A stretch of DNA of 14,390 nt. Origin: Salinibacterium sp. (GTDB lineage Bacteria; Actinomycetota; Actinomycetes; Actinomycetales; Microbacteriaceae). Positions 1-4,955 of the stretch are shown here, in pieces; position 1 is the stretch's first letter, and each line of letters opens with the position of its first letter. The notes under the pieces were generated by a model. That model was not told the origin of the DNA. It saw only the letters and a list, made by a program, of their open reading frames with translations, and made no database searches. A program made the position numbers and the translations under genes. The DNA is taken from the NCBI GenBank assembly GCA_004297555.1, contig SCSV01000423.1:1-14390 (forward strand), read 5' to 3'.

Positions 1-1
1 C

Positions 2-607
2 CCCTGCGAGCGGTTCAAGCTGCTCGACCTCTCCATCGTGGGGACGCGCCCGGAAGGCCACAAGACGGCGCTGCTCCAGGTGCAGTATGGCGCTCACTAC
101 CTGTTCGATGCCCGGCAAGAGGATGGCCCCGTCGGCGAATGGCGCGAGCGGATCAAGGGGTTCGCGGCGTCCGCTCCTGGCATCGACACGATTCGGAGGG
201 GAGACGACATCGCCGTGACGATACGCATGCCCGAGGGCGGTGGCAGCGTGAAGGTCGCCGCGTTCGGGTGGAAGCCGAAGGACCGCGATGAGGCCCCGCC
301 GCGGCGCTACCACATGAGCGAGTATGACCACGACGAGGACGACGCGAGCGACACGCCGAACGCGGAAATGGTCAAGGCGGTACGCGAGGTCTTCGATCAC
401 GCCGTCCAGGCTGCGCGGGTGAAGCTCCAGGCGGTCACCGGCCGAGACATCGACGAGGACGAGGCGACGAGCGCGCTCCTGGCCTTCCTCGTGTCGAACA
501 TCGATCCCAAAATGGAAGGCGGTGCGGCCGAGCGGAAGTTTCTGCACGAGCTCGTCGATCAGGCCTTCGATGTTGCCGCCACCAACACCCCCGACATGGA
601 CGCCTGA
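2..607 (+). CDS. Hypothetical phage protein, 5'-truncated by the window edge
   Basis: The frame is open from base 2 to the TGA at 605-607, so the gene almost certainly begins outside the window; the GTG at 38 is only the first in-frame start seen and has no clear ribosome binding site. The visible part is about 201 residues. It begins with a mixed beta-type region (LLQVQYGAHYLFDAR), has an Asp/Glu-rich acidic linker (SEYDHDEDDASD) near the middle, and ends in an amphipathic helical region with an acidic patch (GRDIDEDEAT). I do not recognise the family. Its stop overlaps the next start as TGATG, so the two genes are translationally coupled and probably belong to one small plus-strand operon running to the tRNA. 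Coding status rests on frame length, lack of better competing frames and tight coupling. Confidence 0.75.
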   Translation, partial: PCERFKLLDLSIVGTRPEGHKTALLQVQYGAHYLFDARQEDGPVGEWRERIKGFAASAPGIDTIRRGDDIAVTIRMPEGGGSVKVAAFGWKPKDRDEAPPRRYHMSEYDHDEDDASDTPNAEMVKAVREVFDHAVQAARVKLQAVTGRDIDEDEATSALLAFLVSNIDPKMEGGAAERKFLHELVDQAFDVAATNTPDMDA

Positions 608-999
608 TGATGATTTCCAACGAACTGATGGAACGACGTGTCCGTGCGCTTGCGGTCGCGCACAAGGGGGTCGCCGGGGCGCTCGATGAGGTGTGCCGCG
701 CTGCACGCGAGCGCGATCGGGGGGCGATGGGTCGAGCCATCACCGCCGTCGAGCTCGCACGGGAACGGCTCGCCGAGGCCGAGGCCGCGGTGGGCGTGAC
801 CGAGCTCCGCGCCCCGATGCACCCGGCCCTGGCCCGCGTACGTGACGCGATCCCCCACGGCGAGCTCCCGGCGGACCCCACTGATGACGAGGTTGCGAGC
901 GCCGCCGCGCGCCTCGTGTCGAGGTTGCCGGTCGTCACCGAGGAGCGCGACGAGCTGGAGAATCGGCTGTCGCGCGTGACGCTCCAGGCCGCGGAGTGA
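607..999 (+). CDS. Hypothetical helical protein, 130 aa
   Basis: This unrecognised protein of 130 residues starts at ATG 607, which overlaps the previous stop (TGATG). The first half is almost entirely helix-forming and charged (ELMERRVRALAVAHKGVAGAL, then ARERLAEAEAAVGV), and the last 20 residues (EERDELENRLSRVTLQAAE) look like a short coiled coil. There are no cysteines beyond one near residue 29, no signal peptide and no membrane segment. The stop overlaps the GTG of the next gene by 4 nt (GTGA). A structural or DNA-binding accessory role would be a guess; nothing in the sequence fixes it. An opposite-strand frame covers the same stretch but has the low-complexity Arg/Ser/Pro composition typical of GC-rich shadows. 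Confidence 0.7.
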   Translation: MMISNELMERRVRALAVAHKGVAGALDEVCRAARERDRGAMGRAITAVELARERLAEAEAAVGVTELRAPMHPALARVRDAIPHGELPADPTDDEVASAAARLVSRLPVVTEERDELENRLSRVTLQAAE

Positions 1000-1196
1000 A
1001 CGCGCACCAGCGACGCATTGAACGCCGCGCCATCGCGCGTGGCGAGCTTGCACCGCGGCCCCAGCGGTTCCGCATCCCGCGGCCTATGGCCGTCGGTGCG
1101 CCGAGGATCGCATCGCGCGCCGAGCACCTCGCCGAGCTCCAATGGGAGCGTGACGAACTGGCCCGGCGTGCGCGGCTCTTGCAGGCCGACGGTTAG
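996..1196 (+). CDS. Small basic protein with NAHQRRI N-terminal tag
   Basis: A 66-residue, strongly basic protein starts at GTG 996, overlapping the previous TGA as GTGA. Residues 2-12 (NAHQRRIERRA) match the first residues of the minus-strand protein at 5335-5709 (NAHQRRIDRRA), although the rest of the two proteins differs. The remainder has an Arg/Pro-rich middle (RPQRFRIPRP) and a helical C-terminus (LAELQWERDELARRARLLQ). Short, Arg-rich N-termini of this kind are common in phage small proteins, but their function is not known to me. No signal peptide or metal site is visible. The gene is the third in the plus-strand group and is followed by a 47-nt gap before the next chosen start. Confidence 0.65.
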   Translation: MNAHQRRIERRAIARGELAPRPQRFRIPRPMAVGAPRIASRAEHLAELQWERDELARRARLLQADG

Positions 1197-1243
1197 CATA
1201 CAAGTTGACAAACACGCCACGTCAGCGTGGCTCTGGAGGATCC

Positions 1244-1540
1244 GTGGCGAGTGAACATTTCCGGGTGGTGGCCGTGAGCATGGACGCGATGCTCCGGCTG
1301 GACGACGACGAACAGGTGATCGACAAGCGTGCCGACTACGACGAGAAGCAGTGGCTGCTGCTTGTGGTCAAGGGCCACAAGGCCAGCGGCGAGAAGCCCC
1401 CGGCTCCGTTCGGCGAACGCCTGACCGGCCTCCCGGTGGACGATGCGCGCAGGCTGGCGAACGCCTTGAGCAAGGCCGCGGCTGCGTTCGCATCGGCGCT
1501 CGACGAGCCCGCCAAGGCCACCTCCGGCGAAATGTGCTGA
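1244..1540 (+). CDS. Hypothetical protein, 98 aa
   Basis: I place the start at GTG 1244, preceded by GGAGGA at 1235-1240; a TTG at 1205 in the same frame would add 13 low-complexity residues and lacks a ribosome binding site. The 98-residue product has an acidic segment (RLDDDEQVIDKRADYDEKQW), a short hydrophobic strand (LLLVVKG), and an Ala-rich helical C-terminus. No known motif is visible. A 6-bp stem (GCCACG/CGTGGC, loop TCAG) at 1216-1231 lies just upstream of the ribosome binding site and could affect translation, but it is short. The stop lies 3 nt inside the next gene if that starts at GTG 1534. Function unknown. Confidence 0.6.
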   Translation: MASEHFRVVAVSMDAMLRLDDDEQVIDKRADYDEKQWLLLVVKGHKASGEKPPAPFGERLTGLPVDDARRLANALSKAAAAFASALDEPAKATSGEMC

Positions 1541-1806
1541 TCGTGGACGAGAAGCAGGTACGAATCGAGCGGAAGGTGGATGCGTTCGCCGCGTCCGCCC
1601 TGACCGCGACGATTCGGCTGGTTGTCGAGGAGGAGGCGCGCCTGACCGGCATCCCCGTAGACGCTGAGAGCGAACAGGGCATCGTCGCGGTGCTGCTCGG
1701 CGACATCCTGAACCGGTGGGAGAACGGGCGCACTCACGAGGAGGCACGCGCCGAATTGCACAAGCTCGTGGATGACGTGTATGGTCCGCCGGCCCTTCCG
1801 AGTTAG
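1534..1806 (+). CDS. Hypothetical protein, 87-90 aa
   Basis: The frame is open well upstream, but the coding-like part begins at GTG 1534 (VLIVDEKQVRIERK) or GTG 1543; 1534 is favoured because it overlaps the previous stop, as elsewhere in this window. The protein is compact: a helix-rich body (AFAASALTATIRLVVEEEARL), then GILNRW-type and EEARAELHKLVDDVYG helices. There are no cysteines, signal peptide or membrane segment. It ends with TAG at 1804-1806, only 8 nt before the tRNA, so it is very likely cotranscribed with it. The family is not recognised. Upstream extension to 1351 gives an Arg/Gly/Pro-rich stretch typical of an out-of-frame shadow, so I exclude it. Confidence 0.6.
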   Translation: MLIVDEKQVRIERKVDAFAASALTATIRLVVEEEARLTGIPVDAESEQGIVAVLLGDILNRWENGRTHEEARAELHKLVDDVYGPPALPS

Positions 1807-1814
1807 GCTCTGGA

Positions 1815-1888
1815 TGCGGGATAGAGCAGTCAGGTAGCTCACCGGGTTCATACCTCGGGTGTCGTCGGTTCAAATCCGGCTCCCGCAA
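1815..1888 (+). tRNA. Initiator-like tRNA-Met (anticodon CAU)
   Basis: A complete 74-nt cloverleaf can be drawn by hand. The acceptor stem is TGCGGGA (1815-1821) with TCCCGCA (1881-1887). The D arm is GAGC/GCTC (1824-1827, 1837-1840). The anticodon stem is CCGGG/CTCGG with loop TTCATAC, anticodon CAT at 1849-1851. The variable loop is 5 nt and the T arm is GTCGG-TTCAAAT-CCGGC. Initiator features are visible: A11:U24 in the D stem, GGG at 29-31, and a T arm identical to my memory of E. coli tRNA-fMet. Unusual points are a U1:A72 pair in place of the usual bacterial C1xA72 mismatch, a G-U at 30:40, and no encoded CCA (the discriminator A is followed by CACA). tRNA-Ile2 or elongator Met is less likely because of A11:U24. 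Confidence 0.9.
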
Positions 1889-1894
1889 CACACC

Positions 1895-1912
1895 TTCGTA
1901 CTCGAGTACGAA
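1895..1912. repeat. Perfect 18-bp palindrome at convergent junction (site A)
   Basis: TTCGTACTCGAGTACGAA equals its own reverse complement. It lies between the tRNA end and the 3' end of the minus-strand methyltransferase gene. As RNA it could fold into a 7-bp stem with a TCGA loop on either strand, so it may end both convergent transcripts, but neither side has a T tract. It also fits the pattern GTAC-N4-GTAC seen at 9521-9545 and 12230-12241, and bases 1897-1921 match 12229-12253 at 22 of 25 positions. A protein-binding operator or a factor-assisted terminator are both possible. Confidence 0.7.
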
Positions 1913-1924
1913 ACCGTGGCGATG

Positions 1925-2731
1925 TCAGCCGGACGTGTCGGGCCGAGCTCGAGGCGACGGATCGACGAACATCCCCCACGCGCGGTCGATGCCCCGCGAG
2001 CCTGGGAACAGATCGTCCAGCGTGTCGCCGGCCTGGGCACACAAGAGGCCGAACATCCAGAACGCGAACCCCGCCGGCTTCGCTCCCATGACCCTCCGCG
2101 GGTCCGTCGTACGCGGCCGGGCCTGGAGGACCAGGGCGTCGTCCACGACGTCGCGCGAAGGGTCGGCGAGGCGTCGTCCGCCGGCATAGACGACGGGTTC
2201 CCAGGCCTGCCGGGGCTCGCAGACCGGTCCCGGCCGACCGCCGCGGAACCACGCCGCAACGTGGACCTGGCGGTACTCTGGACCGGTTGCGGGCCCGGCC
2301 AGCGGCGTCTGGTAGCCGAGCTCGCGGCACAGCCCCAGCACGAACGGGAGCGCGTCGGCCGACGTCGAGAGCGCCCAGCCGTCGTAGACCTGCAGGCGCG
2401 ACAGGAGCACCCGGTGGTCCACCTCCCCGGCGTAGTCCTCGTGCTCGCCGTAGTACCTCTCGGCGAGGCCTGGATACGGCGGGTCCGCATAGGCCCATCG
2501 TCGGGAGACGGCGGCGACCGTGGCCCGAACGCGGTACCGAGCGAACCGCCACGCCGCCTGTCGGCACCTCTTGCCGCAGTACAGCGCATCGCGGCGGGTG
2601 CCGACGGGGAACTGCACCCCGCACCAGAGGCAGACGTCGCGCCGTGCCGGCGTGGACGTGTCGCCCCGCCCTCGAGGCGACGTGTCGAGCTCGGCCGGGG
2701 CCGACGTGTCGTTGCCTGGTTCTCGCGACAT
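1925..2731 (-). CDS. DPPY-type DNA methyltransferase with N-terminal zinc finger
   Basis: The 268-residue product probably transfers a methyl group from S-adenosylmethionine to an exocyclic amine in DNA, most likely adenine N6, acting on phage DNA in the host cytoplasm. Motif IV is ADPPYPG at 82-88; a motif I-like DDLFPGSRG lies near the C-terminus (239-247), so the order is permuted (catalytic motif before the SAM motif), as in beta-class enzymes. STSAD (122-126) and AGFAFWMFGLL (220-230) resemble related phage methyltransferases. An added zinc finger (C34, C37, C52, C56) sits at the N-terminus after three 8-residue DTS repeats. ATG 2731 is chosen because the DTS repeat starts there; there is no ribosome binding site, but a promoter-like pair sits just upstream. 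The frame stays open upstream through the lipoprotein gene, which I read as a shadow. Substrate base is inferred. Confidence 0.85.
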   Translation of the reverse strand: MSREPGNDTSAPAELDTSPRGRGDTSTPARRDVCLWCGVQFPVGTRRDALYCGKRCRQAAWRFARYRVRATVAAVSRRWAYADPPYPGLAERYYGEHEDYAGEVDHRVLLSRLQVYDGWALSTSADALPFVLGLCRELGYQTPLAGPATGPEYRQVHVAAWFRGGRPGPVCEPRQAWEPVVYAGGRRLADPSRDVVDDALVLQARPRTTDPRRVMGAKPAGFAFWMFGLLCAQAGDTLDDLFPGSRGIDRAWGMFVDPSPRARPDTSG

Positions 2732-2735
2732 GTCG
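2655..2735 (-). repeat. 24-bp tandem repeat array over the methyltransferase start
   Basis: GACGTGTCG occurs at 2655, 2679 and 2703, exactly 24 bp apart, and a one-mismatch copy GACATGTCG occurs at 2727, again 24 bp away. The last copy, extended by one base, is the perfect palindrome CGACATGTCG (2726-2735) and contains the start codon. In protein terms this is an 8-residue DTS repeat. A fifth copy lies at 1932-1940, at the other end of the same gene. The array may be a coding minisatellite, an operator array, or both. Confidence 0.75.
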
Positions 2736-2737
2736 TC

Positions 2738-2766
2738 GTCGTACCGCAAACCGTCGCGGCTGTCAA
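2738..2766 (-). promoter_or_regulatory. Candidate sigma70-type promoter for a leaderless methyltransferase mRNA
   Basis: On the minus strand a perfect TTGACA (2766-2761) is followed after exactly 17 nt by TACGAC (2743-2738), a weak -10 with 3 of 6 consensus bases. The ATG at 2731 starts 6 nt after this box, so transcription would begin at or next to the start codon. That would explain why no ribosome binding site is present. The promoter sits in the 50-nt gap after the lipoprotein gene. Confidence 0.4.
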
Positions 2767-2781
2767 GCGACGACACCTCGG

Positions 2782-3540
2782 CTATGGACAGGCCTTCGCA
2801 TTCTGGCACGAGGGCGGAACGGGCACGGGGCAGAACGTCACGACGTAGCCGTCGTTCGCGTTGTAGGTGTCCTGACACCCTGGTTGTGGGGAACGGCCAT
2901 CGGGGCATCCCCCTGTCGTCGGGGTCGCGTAGGCGTCGGGGCACGTCGCGGAGGTACACACGAGCGGCCGACAGTCGTGCGCTTGCCAGTCGTGCGCACA
3001 CGCGCCGAGCACGGGTCCGTAGCTCACAGGCACGGTGTAGCCGGTTTCGACGTCGAGATCGTAGCTGTCGAACATGCCGTAGGGGTCGCCTGCGTTGCCG
3101 GCCGTGTACTCGATCCGCGTGCCGCGGCATCCGACCTGGCCGTCGTGATTGGCGGTCACAGCGAGGCCTGCGGTGAGACAGGGCGGCGTCCATGACGGCA
3201 GACATGAGGCGTAGTCGCCGTTGGTGATGGTGAAGGCCGCGCTCACCCCTGACGCGAGCACAGGACCGGCCGTACAGGCGCATTGTGGAGCGCCCGCCGA
3301 GCCATCGCCGTTGCAGCCGATCTGGTAGGACAGGCTGACCGCCTGGGGGCAGGCGTTGGTGAAGGTCACACACCGTTGTCCGGCCGGGCACGCCGGGGTC
3401 CACATCGGCGCGTAGTCGGGGCATGTGTTCTTTGCCGCACCGCAGGGGTCCGCGGCAGGCGTCGTGGGCGGGACCACCACCGGATCGGCGATGATGATGG
3501 GCTCGTTCGTTGTCGAGCAGGCCAGCAGGAACATGAGCAC
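2782..3540 (-). CDS. Thaumatin-like lipoprotein
   Basis: The 252-residue product resembles thaumatin/osmotin-like proteins, a beta-sandwich family rich in disulfides that is best known from plants, fungi and animals and sometimes binds beta-glucans. Supporting segments in family order are: RCVTFTNACPQAVSLSY (56-72, compare the FTIxNxCxxxVW start), CRGTRIEYTAG (138-148), FDSYDLDVETGYTVPVSY (157-174, with acidic D158, D161, D163), CPDAYATP (200-207) and GYVVTFCP (231-238). There are 21 cysteines; removing the lipobox Cys leaves 20, enough for ten disulfides. LLAC (5-8) looks like a lipobox, and a Pro-rich linker (VVVPPTTPAADP) follows, so export and lipid anchoring are likely. Oddly, only seven residues, with no basic charge, precede the Cys from GTG 3540. 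The gene lies 19 nt after the preceding stop. Family assignment is fairly firm; function in a phage is unknown. Confidence 0.8.
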   Translation of the reverse strand: MLMFLLACSTTNEPIIIADPVVVPPTTPAADPCGAAKNTCPDYAPMWTPACPAGQRCVTFTNACPQAVSLSYQIGCNGDGSAGAPQCACTAGPVLASGVSAAFTITNGDYASCLPSWTPPCLTAGLAVTANHDGQVGCRGTRIEYTAGNAGDPYGMFDSYDLDVETGYTVPVSYGPVLGACAHDWQAHDCRPLVCTSATCPDAYATPTTGGCPDGRSPQPGCQDTYNANDGYVVTFCPVPVPPSCQNAKACP

Positions 3541-3559
3541 GGGACACCCCCGCTCGATC

Positions 3560-4039
3560 CTATGCAGGACGGGCCGCGCGTGCGAGCTCGATCAGGAGCT
3601 CGGCGAACGCCGGGGGCGTGAGCTCGCGCTGGCGCTCCGACATGATCTCAACGCCGCACCGCCCGGAGGCCGCTCGACGGCCGATGCCCGCGGGCGCGAA
3701 GTCGATCGCCACGGTCGGAGGCGGCCCCACGTAGTACAGCCACGTCCGTTTGCGCGCGGCGTGCCCATAGCGCCCTTGGTCCACCTCGCAGGCCCAGCCG
3801 GGCCGCATGACACCGAACGAGGACGGTGGGTGCTTCGCCGCGGCGCTTGCCGCCGTCGAGCGGTGGGGCGGCGTGCTCGAACACCCGACCGCCTCGCGGG
3901 CCTGGAAACACTTCGGCCTCCCGCCGGCCGCGGTGGACGGGCCTGGGTATTCGCGGGCATCCCGCGACTCGTCCCATGCGTCGATGTCATCGCGACCGGC
4001 GTAGGGGCCATCACGACGCACGAACAGCGCCGCGATCAA
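3560..4039 (-). CDS. Conserved phage protein (ALFVRRD...TWLYYVG...TPPAFA family) disrupted by an internal inversion
   Basis: The outer parts match a phage protein family I recognise but whose function is unknown. The N-terminus reads LIAALFVRRDGPYAGRDDID, then AWDESRDAREYPG; the C-terminal half has DQGRYGHAARKRTWLYYVG and LTPPAFAELLIELA. The middle (about residues 33-79) is Ser/Pro/Ala-rich nonsense in this frame. The expected middle, including GGCFAAALAAVERWGGVLEHP-type sequence, is encoded on the opposite strand at 3803-3941. The start is placed at TTG 4039, overlapping the previous TGA as TTGA, because relatives begin M-I-x-A-A-L-F-V; a GTG at 4099 would add 20 residues overlapping the upstream gene. 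The frame is still open, so a 159-residue altered protein could be made. The HPPC motif usual in relatives also seems to be missing. Treat it as a disrupted gene or the off-phase of a switch. Confidence 0.75.
   Translation of the reverse strand: MIAALFVRRDGPYAGRDDIDAWDESRDAREYPGPSTAAGGRPKCFQAREAVGCSSTPPHRSTAASAAAKHPPSSFGVMRPGWACEVDQGRYGHAARKRTWLYYVGPPPTVAIDFAPAGIGRRAASGRCGVEIMSERQRELTPPAFAELLIELARAARPA
3803..3941 (+). other. Inverted internal segment of the gene at 3560-4039
   Basis: Read on the plus strand, this 139-bp segment encodes MTPNEDGGCFAAALAAVERW followed by GGVLEHPTASRAWKHFGLPP and AAVDG, which is the conserved middle of the surrounding minus-strand gene. Flipping it about the GGCC palindromes at 3801-3804 and 3940-3943 gives EYPG|RMTPNED at one join and AVDG|PGWACEVDQ at the other, both in frame. 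A 7-bp inverted repeat (CAGGCCC 3789-3795, GGGCCTG 3939-3945) also flanks it, but recombination there would not restore the frame. Confidence 0.75.
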
Positions 4040-4473
4040 CCGGCCGGCTCGAACAGCCCGAGCTGGTTCGGGCAGAAGATCGATACCTCGCAGGGCCACA
4101 CCATGTCGAGCCGGCCGTCCGAGAGGCGACGGCAGGCGATTCCGAAGCCTCCACCGTTCTCCTCGCTGACGACCACGACGTCACCCTCCTTGAGCTTGCT
4201 CGTGTATGGCTCGTCCGGGCAATGCGACTCGAATCGAAGCATCGCGCCGATGTGGTACTTGTCGAGGTGATCGAGGTCTTCGATTCGCGTGCCGCGTTGC
4301 AGGGCCGCGAGCAGGACTCGCACGTCGCTCCCCATCACGTTGCGATGACGGAGACGGGCAAGTAGTGCCTCAACCGGGATCAGGGTGTCCCGGATGCACT
4401 CCGGCTCGTCGATGTCCTCGGTCAGCGTCGGTGGCCGGGAACGACGGCGCCCACGGGCGCGACCGGCGGTCAT
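4036..4473 (-). CDS. Hypothetical protein, 145 aa, with possible SH3-like barrel
   Basis: The start ATG 4473 overlaps the previous stop as ATGA. The N-terminus is very basic (TAGRARGRRRSRPP), followed by a helical stretch (TLIPVEALLARLRHRNVMGSD) and a beta-rich C-terminal part in which KLKEGDVVVVSEENGGGFGI and the following RLDMVWPCEV alternate in a way that suggests a small SH3-like or OB-like barrel. Four cysteines (in PECIRD, SHCPDE, IACRR, WPCEV/FCPN) are scattered and do not form a clear metal site. The C-terminus NQLGLFEPAG resembles a beta-clamp-binding QLxLF motif (Q-L-G-L-F), which could tether it to the sliding clamp; this is a pattern match only. The family is not recognised. Confidence 0.7.
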   Translation of the reverse strand: MTAGRARGRRRSRPPTLTEDIDEPECIRDTLIPVEALLARLRHRNVMGSDVRVLLAALQRGTRIEDLDHLDKYHIGAMLRFESHCPDEPYTSKLKEGDVVVVSEENGGGFGIACRRLSDGRLDMVWPCEVSIFCPNQLGLFEPAG

Positions 4474-4955
4474 GAGCAGCCCGTGGTCGCGCCGCACCCG
4501 TGGCACTTCATGCACATTCCGTTGCGGGTGAGCTTCATCGCGCCACATTCGCCGCAGGCATCGCCCGTGAAGCCGGATTCGATCGACACCTGCCGCAGCT
4601 GCGCTCGCACGCGCGGGTCGTCCGACCTGGTGGGCGCCACGATTTGCCCCGCCGGCGGACGATCCGTGGCGCTTTGTGCAACAGGCTGCTGCACGGTGCT
4701 GCTCGGTGCTGCTCCCTGCGGCACGTCCTCGACGTAGGTGCCCCTCGCACCCTCGGCGAGCTCGGCGGCCACCTCGGCCTCCGTGGCGGCGCGCTGGGTA
4801 GACGTCCCCGTCCACCACAGGAAGGTGGCGTGCCGGCCGTTGCGTCGCCGCAGGTCCTCCGCGACGTGAAGCCCGGCCTCGTGCTGGAGCTTCTCGCAGG
4901 TCAGGAAGTCGGACCCGATGCGACGGAAGGTTGCTCCGCAGTGATCGCCGCTCAC
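4470..4955 (-). CDS. Zinc protein with class II ribonucleotide reductase (NrdJ)-type C-terminal tail
   Basis: The 161-residue product begins at GTG 4955 (GTGA overlap) and has three parts. Residues 6-30 form a CCHH module (C6, C20, H25, H30) with the segment CGATFRRIGSD, shared with the protein at 5706-6647. Residues 60-120 are a low-complexity Ala/Pro/Gln linker. Residues 130-161 carry C134, C137, C148, C151, C154 and C160 in TGDACGECGAMKLTRNGMC and CMKCHGCGATTGCS, which closely match the tail of adenosylcobalamin-dependent ribonucleotide reductases, where tail cysteines re-reduce the active site. No reductase catalytic domain is present here, so this is a detached tail. It may help a phage or host NrdJ, or be a general zinc ribbon. 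The tail similarity is from memory of NrdJ sequences and is strong by eye; the function is inferred. Confidence 0.75.
   Translation of the reverse strand: MSGDHCGATFRRIGSDFLTCEKLQHEAGLHVAEDLRRRNGRHATFLWWTGTSTQRAATEAEVAAELAEGARGTYVEDVPQGAAPSSTVQQPVAQSATDRPPAGQIVAPTRSDDPRVRAQLRQVSIESGFTGDACGECGAMKLTRNGMCMKCHGCGATTGCS

Noticed and set aside
435..1220. 261-residue minus-strand frame opposite the plus-strand genes at 2-1196
   Set aside because: It is rich in Ser, Arg and Ala with no motif and no ribosome binding site; it lies opposite three coupled plus-strand genes and behaves like a GC-rich shadow.
1216..1231. Terminator hairpin GCCACG-TCAG-CGTGGC
   Set aside because: The 6-bp stem is short and is followed by CTCTGGAGGA, not a T tract; it precedes a ribosome binding site.
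1205..1233. Promoter at the perfect TTGACA at 1205-1210
   Set aside because: The sequence 17 nt downstream (TGGCTC) shares almost nothing with a -10 box, and neighbouring spacings are no better.
1859..2848. 329-residue plus-strand frame opposite the methyltransferase
   Set aside because: Its Arg/Pro/Gly-rich composition and overlap with the tRNA 3' half and the well-supported DPPY methyltransferase mark it as a shadow.
2732..3547. N-terminal extension of the methyltransferase to 540 residues
   Set aside because: The extra 270 residues lie antiphase over the thaumatin-like gene and are Arg/His-rich with no domain; the DTS repeat and ATG 2731 give a natural start.
3807..4004. Independent 65-residue plus-strand gene
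   Set aside because: Its sequence is the missing conserved middle of the surrounding minus-strand gene; after AAVDGPG it runs into antisense of DAREY, so it is an inverted fragment and not a separate gene.
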